Shown here in pieces: positions 5,730 through 5,796 of a DNA stretch of 5,796 bases (positions within the stretch are counted from its first letter, which is position 1; every line of letters starts with the position of its first letter). A model generated the notes under the pieces. The model was not told the origin of the DNA. It saw nothing but the letters and a program-made list of their open reading frames with translations, and did no database searches. The DNA is from Candidatus Hebobacteria bacterium (GTDB taxonomy: Bacteria > Armatimonadota > Hebobacteria > Hebobacterales > Hebobacteraceae). The stretch spans positions 1 to 5,796 of the forward strand of contig JALGTT010000101.1 of NCBI GenBank assembly GCA_029821235.1. Reading direction: 5' to 3'. Position numbers and translations under genes: made by a program.

Positions 5730-5796
5730 ATGCTGATCCTGGGCATCGAGACAAGTTGTGACGAGACCGCGGCCGCGGTGGCGCGCGGGCCTGGGG
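5730..5796 (+). CDS. tsaD: TsaD, tRNA threonylcarbamoyladenosine transferase (first 22 codons, cut by window edge)
   Basis: The frame begins MLILGIETSCDETAA, the conserved N-terminus of TsaD (Gcp/YgjD/Kae1 family), an ASKHA-fold protein. With TsaB and TsaE it transfers threonylcarbamoyl from its adenylate to A37 of ANN-decoding tRNAs, making t6A. The phosphate-binding segment (GIETSCDET) is intact; metal-binding and later motifs lie beyond the window. The start has no obvious Shine-Dalgarno site: the preceding bases (ACGAACCATCTCCTC) are pyrimidine-rich, so initiation may be weak, leaderless, or coupled in some other way. It follows the hydrolase by 87 bp; that gap shows neither a clear terminator hairpin nor a clear promoter, so tsaD may be read through from the ald operon. 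Confidence 0.88.
   Translation, partial: MLILGIETSCDETAAAVARGPG

Overview
This is a GC-rich bacterial window with five protein-coding genes and the first codons of a sixth. The clearest lineage clue is the large minus-strand gene. It encodes a signal peptide, one S-layer homology (SLH) domain, a short collagen-like segment, a coiled coil and a beta-barrel-like region ending in Phe. SLH-anchored outer-membrane porins are known from deep-branching diderm bacteria that tether the outer membrane through SLH domains (Deinococcota, Armatimonadota, Negativicutes, Cyanobacteria relatives). An Armatimonadota-like organism is my best guess from protein style and GC content, but nothing here proves it.

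Layout. The left part is on the minus strand. An FAD-dependent dehydrogenase of the COG2509 type runs off the left edge (start at 360). Just upstream of it lies a small SRPBCC/polyketide-cyclase-like gene starting with TTG at 836. An exact 28-bp tandem duplication (424-480) shifts the frame near the 3' end of the SRPBCC gene. Without it the protein would be 148 aa and stop 1 bp before the dehydrogenase start; with it the frame continues to 240 and overlaps the dehydrogenase. A near-consensus sigma-70 promoter (869-898) precedes this pair. A strong GC hairpin (953-980) separates the pair from the SLH-porin gene (3061 to 1007, minus strand).

A gene-free divergent region of about 480 bp (3062-3544) lies between the SLH-porin gene and the rightward genes. 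It holds a likely minus-strand promoter implying a leader of about 350 nt, a 12-bp interrupted hairpin, and an 11-base perfect complement to the usual 16S rRNA 3' tail with no well-placed start codon. Rightward come alanine dehydrogenase (ald, 3545-4666), an alpha/beta hydrolase 7 bp downstream (4674-5642), and after 87 bp the first 22 codons of tsaD (tRNA t6A modification), cut by the right edge.

The genes do not form one obvious pathway: envelope architecture (SLH porin), amino-acid catabolism (ald plus hydrolase), tRNA modification (tsaD), and a lipid/quinone-binding-like protein paired with a flavoprotein. I see no CRISPR array, tRNA or rRNA gene, insertion sequence or phage gene, and no clear evidence of a new multi-gene system. 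The observations most worth following are the 28-bp frameshifting duplication and the SLH/collagen/coiled-coil/barrel protein with its long leader.
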